Positions 25,101-35,100 of a stretch of 59,850 bases of DNA are shown piece after piece. The stretch covers positions 1-59,850 of IMG/VR virus record IMGVR_UViG_3300030098_002885; one strand, given 5' to 3'. Both the position numbers and the translations under genes were made by a program. The stretch comes from a virus. The stretch's first letter is position 1, and each line of letters starts with the position of its first letter. Under the pieces are notes generated by a model, which saw only the letters and a list, made by a program, of their open reading frames with translations, did not search any database and was not told where the DNA came from.

Positions 25101-28100
25101 AGGGTACTTGGGACCAGCGTATGGCTGGCGTTATTGAACGTAATAAGAAACTTGCTCCTTACAATGAAGGGAAGAACGTCCTTAACGAAGATACTAATAT
25201 GGATTCTCTCCCCTACCTCAATAGTATTATAGGGTCCTTCCAAACGCTCATGGAGGACGGGACATTTGATTCTCCTCTAACAGAAAAAAATGAACTAATT
25301 CCTAAGGAGACCTACGACTTATACCGCTCTCAGAAATTCGGGGAAGGTATAAGAAGCATTGAAGAGGCAGTGCCTAAAACCCTTGAGGCTAAGACTGATA
25401 TCCTCATTAAGAAGTATGAGAAAGCTCAAGGAAATACCCCCACTAGGACTGGGCCGCTGGTGGATGCTCTCGTTGGTGCAGTACAAGGTAAGAAGAAGCC
25501 AGCCACTAAGAAGATTTATGTCTACGTCAAATATAAAGGCGAGACTAAGTTTGTACCTCATCAAGTTTTTGAGGAAGCGGAGGATGCAAAAGACTCTACA
25601 ATTATGTCAGAGGTTGAGGCTGAGATTGATGACCTAAAGCAACAGGGTCACAAAGCTAAAAAGAGTAAGAAACCGTTCCCTCCTAATGTTCAATATAGTG
25701 TTCGTCCAGAACCCCTCATTGAAAGGGTCTTGGCGTTTGTCCCGCAAGCACAGAAGAAACGAGTAGCTAAAGTTCTTCAGATGTATTCGGATGCTCTCGG
25801 CCCAGAGATGGATAGTGTTAGACTCATGTCTCTGGCTCAATGGCTTTCTGATGTTGATCCTTCTACCCCTGCCGAAACAGCGGCCTTGTTAGCGCAGTTC
25901 GTAAACAAGTTAGATGGACATGTCGAAAGAATCATAGCCATCAATACAGACCTTGATACCGCCACTATCCTAAATGAATTAAGCCATGAGTTAGTTCACT
26001 TAGCAGTAAAGTTAAAGAACCTTCCCGAGGCGGGGATGATCGAATGGTATCGGGCCTTACCTGAGAACACTTTCTATAAACAGAAAGTTAATACTACGGA
26101 TGCCTACAAGAACTTACCTGAGGCTAAAAAAGCTGAAGAGGTTCTCGCTATGGTGCTGGCTGAGATGTCTACTCAACGCTATGGCGGAAGACTCCATAGA
26201 GAGAGCGGATTCCAATATCTATTACGCCAGATACTTCGGATGTTCAATGAACTCTACGACACAATAACTGGGACCAATATGGTCAACAGGTTCTTAGAGA
26301 ACATCAGGAGTTATGGCGTAGATGTGAACCCTGTCAACCCCATGGAAGAGTTCGTCAAAGCAAGTCGAGATGCTTATGCGAAAGAAGCGTGGGGAGATGG
26401 CAGAGCGGCGGCAAGAGAGGAAGGAGAATCCGCTATTAACCCTCACCCCGCAGGAACCACAGAGTATCGGTTCTGGAATATGGGGCGGGATAGTATTCTT
26501 CTCCAGAACAAGGGCCATACAGAGCAAGAGAATGAGGTGCAGTTTTCTATCATCAATGATCCTAACCCTGTAGGGAAAGGTAAGATTGGCCTCGTCTATA
26601 ATGCTATGGAGGAATCGGAAGCTCCGAAGCCTACTCGCAAAGTCTACAAGTTAATGAGGTTGTTCAAGTCTAAGAAGGGTTTGATTTACCCCTTATTTGC
26701 GAGAGCTTCTACAGGAACTCGTAGTACCGAAGCACAGGCCTTCACCATGGGTGAGTGGTACAGAGCAGAAATCCAGAAGCCAAACGATTTAGCAGAACGT
26801 CCGGGAATTCATTCACTAGGCTTGCCTATCTTTGAACAGGGCAATGTCATAATGAAAGCCGACAATGATATTCGTGTGTGGGCAGAAGTAGAAATTCCCA
26901 CCATGAAGAAGGCTACACAGAAAGAATCGGACTCTACTGCAATCCTCAGTAATGGACAACGTGAAGGGATTAGAGAGCGGTTAATAGGGCCTAACGAAAG
27001 CTACAACTTTAAGACTAACCCAAATGCTAAAGTCGGAGCGGCAGGACTGTGGCCCATCTCTGGTTCTATGAAGATCATTCGGTTCTTGGGGAATGAGAGT
27101 ATAGCTAAGATTCTTACGGACGCAGGGCAGAAAGAATATATCCCTAGTCAGAAGTCCTTGTGGTCAGATGCAGATGCGGCAAAGATGACAGAGGAAGCTC
27201 TCAAAGTCAGCGAAGCCGTTAAGAACGCTACGAATGTAGAAGAGTTTATTCCATGGAGTGAGCTAGACCCCACAGGACCTCCTGTCAATTTGACTGAGAT
27301 GGAACAAGTGTCTGTGCAGTACAGTGTAATTCCGCAACACAGACGAGCGCAGAGAGCTAAACCAGCGGGACAACCCCAACAGACTGTGGGCGGTACAGAT
27401 TATAGGTCACTGGACCTAGACAAGACCTCTGCATCTGTGAACGCACTGAACTTCAATGTAGCTGATGTGTGGGAAGAGGTAGTTGCAGACTATGGCCCAG
27501 AAGGAAAAGCTCTGTTAGATCGTCTAGCGGCAGAGAATAATGGGCAAGAGGTTAGACCTCGCGGCAATGCGTTCTGGTTGAAGTCCCTACAACTGCCAGA
27601 CAGAGCAAGGTTCTGGTACGAGATTAGTAGTGAACGGTTCCTAGACGTATTCAAGAAATTTAACAATCCTCAGTTCATTGCCAAATTCATAGACACGGTA
27701 GCCGCTACATCAGTCTTGGCTGGGCCATTAGATAATATTCTTCGGGCGATCTCAGTGACTGCCGAGATGTTCCAGAATAAAGGGATAATGACCGACCTAA
27801 CGGATAAGGGCCAAGGGGCTGGCGTTAATAAAGCATTATCAGATGACCGACTCCCCGGAGACAAGACCGGGAACTTCGCTGGTACTATGAACTATTTAAT
27901 GGGGCTTACGGACACCATACCTCTAAGTACTAATGATAGACAGGTAGCGGCATACTTTAATACGAATGGCGATGTTCTGGCTAATGCTCCTAAGACAGCA
28001 GTAGATGCTCAAGGTAATAGGGTTAAGGTTCCTTCCTTATATGACATGTTGTCTGAGTTCCACATCCGACTAAGGGATCGTTTGAACCAAGAGCTTTTAG

Positions 28101-31100
28101 AGCGGAACCCCAACGCAGAGCCTTTCGAGACATGGCAGTTACAAGCCTTAGGCTGGATTGCTATTCGGGCTGAGTTGAACGCTAAGAAAGGAGATGTGTC
28201 TCAATACGATGACTATGATCAAGTCATTGAGGTGGCTTTTGATCGTATGGATAAGGCTGGTATTAATGTCTCTGCGAGAGAATTATCGCCAGCCGTTCTT
28301 TCGGACCCCAGAGTTCCTTACGCTCTTAGGGATACCCTCCAAGATTTTGAGCAGAGGCCTACCGCTACTGTAGAAACCCTAACAAAGAATACCCCTGTCG
28401 GTAAGGCTTTCGATGTTGTAGCTGACATACTACCCACGCTAGAGAAGACTACGCAGTACCAGAAAACTTTAGATGGTATTCAACGTAGAACTCTTTCCGC
28501 TCTAAAGAACAAGGGAAGAGGGGAAGCTATCGTTACTGATCTCTGGCAAGGCATCACAGGTTCCTCTGAGAAATTATCTCGTATGGATATTGGTATCGGA
28601 ACTTTTGAGGGTGAGCCTAATTGGAATGTCCGTCTACCTTTAAAAGGTATGAATGATGAGCATCGTGGGGTGTTCCTATCTATATTAGGTTTAGTATTCC
28701 AGCAGTCTGCTATGGCGGCTCACCAACTTCTACCCGCCAGACCTAATAGAAAAGCGCGGGATGGGTACACCAGAACTTATAGGGTATTTGTTAGTACTCT
28801 GGATCGGGACAAAATAGGTCAAAACGAGATTGCTCAGTTAGATTCGGCTTTGGGGATACCTCTTAGCGCACATCGTCAAGCTAACGGGTGGACTATTGAT
28901 TTCATGGTTGGAGGGTTTGAAGGTGTAACCCTCAATCGTAGAATAATTACCGATGCTATCAACCGTACTGACCTTAAAGACCTAGGTGATATCTTCATAA
29001 GTCCCATGGATTATCGTGCCGTTCCGGGATTAGACTATGTAGAAGCCGAAGCAAACGAACACTGGTTAGACCCCCAGACGGGTGCTATGGTGCAGATCGG
29101 GTACGAAAAGCAAATTCAGAATTTTGTGGAAGGAATTCATAATGTCGCAATCGCGGAAATCTCAGGCCTCGACACAAGGGTCAACGTCAGGGAAGCGAAA
29201 GCCTTCTTTGAAGGCGACCACGCAAACCTCTACTTCTTCAGAAAGTTCAAGTCAGGTAAGATCGAAAGGAAAGATGTACCCAAGTCTGTCCTTAAAAGAG
29301 CAGAAAAAATTAGGGCTGAACACAGACGGAGAGTTGATAATCTCCGTAAGGTAGAGGCCAAGCTCTTAGCCCTCTTTGGGGAACAAGAACTGCAACAGCA
29401 GAACTTCTTAAAAACGGTACTTCCTAAAATATGGGATCAGCTTTCTAAAGATCAGCAAGAAGCCCTTGGCAGACCCTTCACTCCTGTCCCAGAGATAGCG
29501 GCAGAGAATCAAACTGAAAGCGCGAGTGAGCTATTCAAGAACTATGAAGAGGTTAGCAGGGAATACTCTATCCTAGACAGTAAGTCTCAGGCCGAACAGC
29601 GTCAGATGATGAACCGCCTGACTCGCGGTACATGGAACTTCACGAATATCTTTACTGGTTCTGCTAAAAGAGTTCGCCAATTAGCGGGTAACGTGAAATC
29701 TGCATGGACGCTCTCTAACATATTAGAGCGTGACCAATATGGTAACGTAGACGTAGGCGAGATGGGGTATGCACCTGAGGATGTAAACTCCCAGATCGAA
29801 CAAATGTCTGCTCTCTATAATAAAGAATACAGTGATATTCTGAGAGGTATGACTGAGGAACAGAAACGTGCGCTTCCTCATATCATGCGCGGTAGGGATG
29901 CATATCAAGACAAAGCGACAGGGAAATGGAAGATACCTCTTCCTAAAGGATTCCCTAAAGCTAAAGCTACTCAAATGCGAAAACTTTTAGACCGTATGTG
30001 GGCGGAATTGTCTGCTGTCTATGTTAGCCAAGGCTTAACACCCCCTCCTAAAATAAAGAACTACTTCCCTCAACGCTACCAGTTGAACGGTACAATGGAT
30101 GGTTTTGCAAAAGACCATGTCATGGAACTGTTCTTTGAGTCTGTCTTTACAGGGGCGTTTACCAATGGGCGGCAGAGGGCTAGAGCAGAAGAGGCGGCAA
30201 AGACTGTTGTAGAAAAGATTAAGAACGAACACTATCAACCCGTATGGGGAAATAACTTAGACCTACGGGACGATCAAGATATTGCACAACAGCGTAAAGG
30301 TGCATACAGCCTTACTTCCCCAGAGCTTCGCCGTCTTATTAATCTTGATCCTTATGCTGAACAAGACGTAATTATGCCTGATGGTTCTATCAGAACTCTA
30401 CGGTTAGTAGACTTCTTAGACAATGATACTGGCATGATTATGAATGGCTACATCACGAACATGGTGCGGAGGATTAACTTCGCTAACAGGTTCGGAGTTG
30501 ATGGCAGAATTGTGGCAAACTTCGTTAACCAGTACCAAAGAGATGTGTTCAATAATCCTCTACATGAAGGGGTTCGGGTAAATCCCAGAGGTGAGATTGT
30601 CTACTATCGTAATAAAGATGGAAGTATGCGACTCCATTTAGGTAACCCTGTCCCCATGACGGACCCTAACACACCCCGTGTTCGCGGTAAGATTGACGCA
30701 GACCTTATTGCCGCAGGGATGCCGCCTCTAACAGGGCAACAACGCCAGACTATAATGACTCTCATTAGGGGTAATATGGGGATCATTAGTACAGGAGAGT
30801 TTTATCGTACTGTAAAAGAGCCTATGAACGGGCTGAAGTTTTTCGGAAACCTAAGTCTCCTAGGAATGTCTGCTTGGTCTTCTATTATGGAGCCTATGAT
30901 TATAGGAAGCAGACTAGGGACACTGCCTATGCTGTACGGCCTCGGCGCACAGATACGAGAAATCCTTCGGGTCCCTGTAAAGACAGTTAGGTCCATAGGT
31001 AAAACGTATGCAGATGGGCCGCAACCTAGTACCAGAGATCGGTGGAGTAGGTTCCGCGAACACTATGGATATGACCAAACTGATACCAAAGAGTTTGCTA

Positions 31101-32119
31101 AAGACTTGGGTATTATCTTTGAAGATATGCAGTACGTCTTACAAAACGCTGTAGAGGACTTAACCTCTGTACGATGGGACAAGATGAACAATGTCTTCTT
31201 CCGCGCTAACCTTCTACAGCCTTTAACAGAGATGCAACAAGTAGCCGCTCTTAAAGCTAGTATTCAAGCCTTAGACACTTGGGCGAAGCAAGCTCGTAAA
31301 GGGAATAAGACTGCTATCAGAAATCTTAAAGAGGTTCACGCTTGGGATTATAAAACTAATACAGACCTGTTAGGTAAGTACACGAAGCATGACCCCACTA
31401 ACACCTCTAATGCTGTAGCTAGAGCGGCTCTTCGTCAGATGAACCGTCAGATTATTATGGCTCCAAGTCCGGGGAAAAGACCCCACTGGATGAATGATCC
31501 ACGGTTTATGCTCATTGCCCACATTAAGACATGGGTGTTCACTTTTAACAACACTGTACTCCAACGCTCTTGGAGAGAGTTAATTAAACATGGGAACCCT
31601 TCTCCCTTAATATGGTTGGCAGGGTTTGGTTTCTTGAGTGCTTGGGCCTACGAGCAACGTGAATGGGTGCGATGGGGAGAGGAAGGAAACCCCTATCTAA
31701 ATCGTATAGGTCTAGGTAAAGATAATCAGGCAGAACGCACAATGTACCTTGCGATAGAACGGGGTAACATGGCGGGTCCCTTACAGTTTGCGATAGACAT
31801 GTATACAGGGTCTAGACTAGGAACCTTAGACTTAGGCCCCACCCTTATCCCAACTCTTAATGTTCTATATAGAACTGTAGGGGGTACAGGACGGACCCTT
31901 AACGCTCCATTTACAGACGATCCTAGGAAAGAGTTTAGGGCTGGTTTGAATGATTTAACCCGTGGTCTCCCTATGATTAACGCTATGGGACAGTACAGAA
32001 TTGACGCTATCAATACCATTTCTGGTTATACCCCTAGGGGTAGCGGGTCATCTAGTACAAGAGGAAGGGCTTTAGGAGGTCGGCGCAAAATAAAACGGCG
32101 TAAGTTAGGGTCGAGGTAA
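22172..32119 (+). CDS. giant internal virion protein (polyvalent-type) with HExxH peptidase motif
   Basis: 3,315 residues, one sixth of the genome. Seen in order: a Gly/Ala-rich hydrophobic region (about 187-310); Gln/Glu-rich coiled coils (470-530); an Asp-Thr repeat near 905-915; a zinc-peptidase motif HELVH (1272-1276) followed about 45 residues later by EEVLAMVLAE, the gluzincin arrangement; a domain with KVYKLMRLFKSKKGLIYPLF and RPGIHSLGLP (about 1490-1640) of the kind seen in phage polyvalent proteins; a helical domain near 1830-2060; and a C-terminal region rich in Trp and helices (3100-3250) like LPD-type domains. Such proteins are packed in the capsid and ejected. No RNA polymerase motifs were recognised. 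Confidence 0.75.
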   Translation: MADNTDDLFTNPTTRAASDRLEASKKQLEGMYPAGKAQAFLDATRPKTGPFGQIKGSGMADGLAEIASGFPDYAPLAGEKGTTGTVQGPDDIQDGDFSDSFARAHSNAWKDVGIGLTAVQGNEDDLMVSLEQKYQRRANGLDVDPELWTAEAKTWSEGAKQFFTGKHRFFDRDYWGNFAGGQLPMLESMAVGTGVGAKTGAMYTAWAGPKALIGAGGGALVGAAGGSGAHVYLQTLGGTLTDAYFMYRQKGFGGREAYEKAREVADVDAAKSGAIASLAVFVAPLRLASGATATAGRATVSGISRAVPRVIWSAPAGEAVKTTIKKQLLQQTLIVQPSLELVDTVTSNVIAKNSYDPARVLHQGSVDAVVGSILFDIPTTGGGMMFQRYKRRQALGPNEDGTPGTDGENTFVYAPAFDPEPDQSAPLVPAPLQLEGPRFQVMPQPDGTFVVRDRNESQVYETGTFLAPETKDQLQSGLDQLVQQLQQLEQRANIAEGQGRPDAAIAKIYEKIREVEAQIEAQQALVDGKPTPSNEETAVDLSMVFDNEADAQAEAEARNQHAASEWASPWFPENKTSRASFVQEQIERLAAKDAELRQTEPEYTGDVKFDNAINFLQWLGEADAIIDRINALPIQERNSQKNQALYADAKERLWLLKSLMDPVRIATRPNKIFTSKGITYRVWLDRNGEAFQPKPGNPNWIRVYDQTNKAKGYRDVSVASGELEDISVPLPTNMLLNDPDHLKRIYEVKRRFDETLQLPPSELRLTDQSDPRAPDASVIQTDVDQQKADFDAANELAEQQKAEREAKEEADNESEARFLERSKEVLERKGAEAEAVSPDVGEAAALSQASRPFAVPAAGPDTILVGTGDVRTIPISQGAVRNDWEVEEAEAEAEDAPAPEAVVDIDTDVDTDTQTAAVKADVPLELLESMDAEELAQADAESAARKEVERIEAFAKEHDLESVYDMARENANQTSTEGTWDQRMAGVIERNKKLAPYNEGKNVLNEDTNMDSLPYLNSIIGSFQTLMEDGTFDSPLTEKNELIPKETYDLYRSQKFGEGIRSIEEAVPKTLEAKTDILIKKYEKAQGNTPTRTGPLVDALVGAVQGKKKPATKKIYVYVKYKGETKFVPHQVFEEAEDAKDSTIMSEVEAEIDDLKQQGHKAKKSKKPFPPNVQYSVRPEPLIERVLAFVPQAQKKRVAKVLQMYSDALGPEMDSVRLMSLAQWLSDVDPSTPAETAALLAQFVNKLDGHVERIIAINTDLDTATILNELSHELVHLAVKLKNLPEAGMIEWYRALPENTFYKQKVNTTDAYKNLPEAKKAEEVLAMVLAEMSTQRYGGRLHRESGFQYLLRQILRMFNELYDTITGTNMVNRFLENIRSYGVDVNPVNPMEEFVKASRDAYAKEAWGDGRAAAREEGESAINPHPAGTTEYRFWNMGRDSILLQNKGHTEQENEVQFSIINDPNPVGKGKIGLVYNAMEESEAPKPTRKVYKLMRLFKSKKGLIYPLFARASTGTRSTEAQAFTMGEWYRAEIQKPNDLAERPGIHSLGLPIFEQGNVIMKADNDIRVWAEVEIPTMKKATQKESDSTAILSNGQREGIRERLIGPNESYNFKTNPNAKVGAAGLWPISGSMKIIRFLGNESIAKILTDAGQKEYIPSQKSLWSDADAAKMTEEALKVSEAVKNATNVEEFIPWSELDPTGPPVNLTEMEQVSVQYSVIPQHRRAQRAKPAGQPQQTVGGTDYRSLDLDKTSASVNALNFNVADVWEEVVADYGPEGKALLDRLAAENNGQEVRPRGNAFWLKSLQLPDRARFWYEISSERFLDVFKKFNNPQFIAKFIDTVAATSVLAGPLDNILRAISVTAEMFQNKGIMTDLTDKGQGAGVNKALSDDRLPGDKTGNFAGTMNYLMGLTDTIPLSTNDRQVAAYFNTNGDVLANAPKTAVDAQGNRVKVPSLYDMLSEFHIRLRDRLNQELLERNPNAEPFETWQLQALGWIAIRAELNAKKGDVSQYDDYDQVIEVAFDRMDKAGINVSARELSPAVLSDPRVPYALRDTLQDFEQRPTATVETLTKNTPVGKAFDVVADILPTLEKTTQYQKTLDGIQRRTLSALKNKGRGEAIVTDLWQGITGSSEKLSRMDIGIGTFEGEPNWNVRLPLKGMNDEHRGVFLSILGLVFQQSAMAAHQLLPARPNRKARDGYTRTYRVFVSTLDRDKIGQNEIAQLDSALGIPLSAHRQANGWTIDFMVGGFEGVTLNRRIITDAINRTDLKDLGDIFISPMDYRAVPGLDYVEAEANEHWLDPQTGAMVQIGYEKQIQNFVEGIHNVAIAEISGLDTRVNVREAKAFFEGDHANLYFFRKFKSGKIERKDVPKSVLKRAEKIRAEHRRRVDNLRKVEAKLLALFGEQELQQQNFLKTVLPKIWDQLSKDQQEALGRPFTPVPEIAAENQTESASELFKNYEEVSREYSILDSKSQAEQRQMMNRLTRGTWNFTNIFTGSAKRVRQLAGNVKSAWTLSNILERDQYGNVDVGEMGYAPEDVNSQIEQMSALYNKEYSDILRGMTEEQKRALPHIMRGRDAYQDKATGKWKIPLPKGFPKAKATQMRKLLDRMWAELSAVYVSQGLTPPPKIKNYFPQRYQLNGTMDGFAKDHVMELFFESVFTGAFTNGRQRARAEEAAKTVVEKIKNEHYQPVWGNNLDLRDDQDIAQQRKGAYSLTSPELRRLINLDPYAEQDVIMPDGSIRTLRLVDFLDNDTGMIMNGYITNMVRRINFANRFGVDGRIVANFVNQYQRDVFNNPLHEGVRVNPRGEIVYYRNKDGSMRLHLGNPVPMTDPNTPRVRGKIDADLIAAGMPPLTGQQRQTIMTLIRGNMGIISTGEFYRTVKEPMNGLKFFGNLSLLGMSAWSSIMEPMIIGSRLGTLPMLYGLGAQIREILRVPVKTVRSIGKTYADGPQPSTRDRWSRFREHYGYDQTDTKEFAKDLGIIFEDMQYVLQNAVEDLTSVRWDKMNNVFFRANLLQPLTEMQQVAALKASIQALDTWAKQARKGNKTAIRNLKEVHAWDYKTNTDLLGKYTKHDPTNTSNAVARAALRQMNRQIIMAPSPGKRPHWMNDPRFMLIAHIKTWVFTFNNTVLQRSWRELIKHGNPSPLIWLAGFGFLSAWAYEQREWVRWGEEGNPYLNRIGLGKDNQAERTMYLAIERGNMAGPLQFAIDMYTGSRLGTLDLGPTLIPTLNVLYRTVGGTGRTLNAPFTDDPRKEFRAGLNDLTRGLPMINAMGQYRIDAINTISGYTPRGSGSSSTRGRALGGRRKIKRRKLGSR

Positions 32120-32126
32120 ATAACAG

Positions 32127-35100
32127 ATGGCAATCAAGACTACTCGCTATGGCGTGGGAGATGAAATAAACAAGCCTATTGTACCTCCCTTAGAACAGGG
32201 AAAGACTTTTTCTTTTCCCTATAAAGCTACAGATAACCAGAACTCTATGTCTACTGAGGCGGGGGTCCACCTTCTAATCATAGAGGGCGGAAGACTTCTC
32301 TTTACCAATGATAGCGGCACATGGGAGCCAACCTTTGGGGCCACTGAGATTACTATCACATGGAATCACAGAGAGAAGCGACTGGATTATAAAGATGAAG
32401 CGGTCTTTATCTTTAATGCTTTTACCAAACAGAGTGAAGGTATGTCGCATTATAGATATGTCGCAACAGGAGGACAGACTACATTCTCTGGTGCAGATGC
32501 TGACGGTAATACCTTATCATATTCTGTAGCTGACGCGGTTCAAGTATTCCAAAACGGTAGCTATGTCCCGCAGACAGACTACACTGCGACAAGCCTCACA
32601 AGTATTGTCTTAGACACAGGAGCTTCCGCCTCAGACACTATTACTGTCTGGGCATTACAGACATTAGTGGATCAGACAGAGCTTGTGTCTGCTATTAATA
32701 GCACTAGTGCCTCTGCGACTTCTGCCACCACTTCAGCAACAAATGCTAGTAATGATGCAGATGATGCGGAGAAATGGGCTAACCATACTTTTAATACGTT
32801 ATTCACTCTGAGTGACGGAGTTACTACAGGCTACTCGGCAAAATCTAGGGCTGTAGATGCTGAGAGGTTTGCTGAGTTTACAATAGGGCAGACCTTCGCG
32901 GCTACTGGAGAGAATACTTCTACACATTATTCTGCCAAACACTACGCAAATGATGCCGCTAATTCTGCGTCTTCCGCCAGTACTTCCGCTACTTCTACCA
33001 CTAACAGTGCCGCCGCCGCCGCCGCTTCTGCTACTGCCGCGCAAAACGCACTGGATTCTTTTGAAGCAATATATCTTGGAGCGTCTGCTACTGACCCTAC
33101 TACAGACAGTAATGGTGACCCGCTTACGGTGGGAGACCAATACTTCAATACAAGTAATAACACGTTGTATGTGTACAATGGATCATCTTGGCAAACAGCG
33201 GGAACGCCCTATTCGTTGGCGGGGTTGTCTGACGTAGACAACTCTATGTCTCCTTCATCAGGACAGGTCCTTCAGTACGATGGGTCTGACTGGGATGCGG
33301 CTACCTTAAACCTTACGACAACTTTAGCATCTCTCACAGACACCAACTTAACCAGTATCCAAGATGATCAAGTCCTCCAGTACGACAACGCGAGTAGTCA
33401 GTGGAAGAACGCGACATTAAATTTAACCACTACATTGGCCTCTCTAACAGACACTAATATTAGTGGTATTCAAGACGATCATATTCTCCGTTACGACAGT
33501 GCAAGTGGTGAGTGGAAGAATGAGATACCCGGCTATCTTACAAGTTCTAACCCTCTTGCTTCTCTTAGTGATGTTGCGATGTACTCAGGACAAAGCTCTG
33601 GGGATGTCCTCGCATGGGACGGGAGTCAATGGGATGCTACTAGCGGTTATCTTACATCTATAAGTAGTCAGTCTATTGAAGACCTCAATGATGTAGCATC
33701 TATGACACCCAGTAATGGAGATGTCCTCACTTGGGATGGGTCTCAGTGGGGTGCAGAAAGCGGTCTTACAAGCGGTAGCTCTATTGAAGACCTTGCTGAT
33801 GTAGCGACGATGAATAAAGGTGCTAATGACCTTCTCTACTGGGATGGGAGTGAATGGTCTAATAGCCAAAACCCCGGAAGTTTCTTGACATCTATCAGCG
33901 GGTCTTCGATCAAAGATTTGAGTGATGTTAACTCTTCTATGTCCCCCAGCACGAACAACCTCCTCAAGTGGAGTGGGTCAGAGTGGACGGCAGATTCAAG
34001 CACCTATCTCACAAACTCTAGTTCTATCGAAGACCTGACTGATGTTGGATCATTCTCGCCATCTATGGGCGACCTTCTAAAGTGGAATGGCTCAGAGTGG
34101 AATATTGGGAACACCTCTCTTGCCGAGTTAACTGATACGAATATCTCATCCCCACAAGCTAATCAGTTTATTCGTTATGACAGTGCCAACAGTAACTGGA
34201 GAAACGAAGATGTAACTATCCCATCAACTATGACGGACCTCTCTGATGTTAATAACAGTATGTCCCCAAGCTCTGGGGACGTATTGACCTACTCAGGATC
34301 AGAGTGGAATTCGAGTGGTGACTTTCTTACTGGTAATGACAGTATTGAGAACCTCAATGACGTAGCCGCAATGACCCCTAGTACAGGAGACCATCTCTAC
34401 TACAACGGGTCACAGTGGACCAACGACAGCACCGTACTTACCACCTCTGACAATCTTGATGACCTCAATAATGTTCAGAATTCCATGGCTCCTTCGACAG
34501 GTGATCACCTATATTGGGACGGCAGTCAGTGGAATAAATCCACCACCACACTCACAACGACAAGTCCACTTAACTCCTTGACGGATGTTAATGCTGGGTC
34601 TCCCAACAATGGGGATAATCTTTCTTGGGACGGAAGTGCATGGGTCCCTGTAAGCTCTAGCGGCACTCTCGCTGGTTTAACTGACACTAGCATCAGTTCT
34701 CCCTCAACTGGACAAGGCTTGGAATTTAATGGTTCGTCTTGGGTTAACTCTTCTAGTTTCTTAGTTAGTACCAGTAACTGGAGTGCGCTAAGTAACGTAG
34801 ACAGTTCCACAGACACAGCCAGTGCCGGGGAGGGTATTAGATTTAACGGCTCGTATTGGATAGCTGGGTATCCTGAGAAATCAGAAATTAATGAGGACTC
34901 CAGTACTAGTTCGACAGGGAACATCTTATGGACGACCGCCACCTCTAGCACAGATGAATCGCTATATATAAGTAATACTTATTTAGCATGGAACGCTAAT
35001 GCTAAAGAGTTCACGCTTGGGTCAGGGGGAAAGTTTATTGCCCCTCATATTGACATCGCTCACGCTGAAATTGACCAGCTTAACAACTTCAACATTCCTA

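Noticed and set aside
22172-32119. Virion RNA polymerase of the N4 type
   Set aside because: Size and position fit, but the conserved single-subunit polymerase motifs were not recognised on reading, so I kept a general internal virion protein call.
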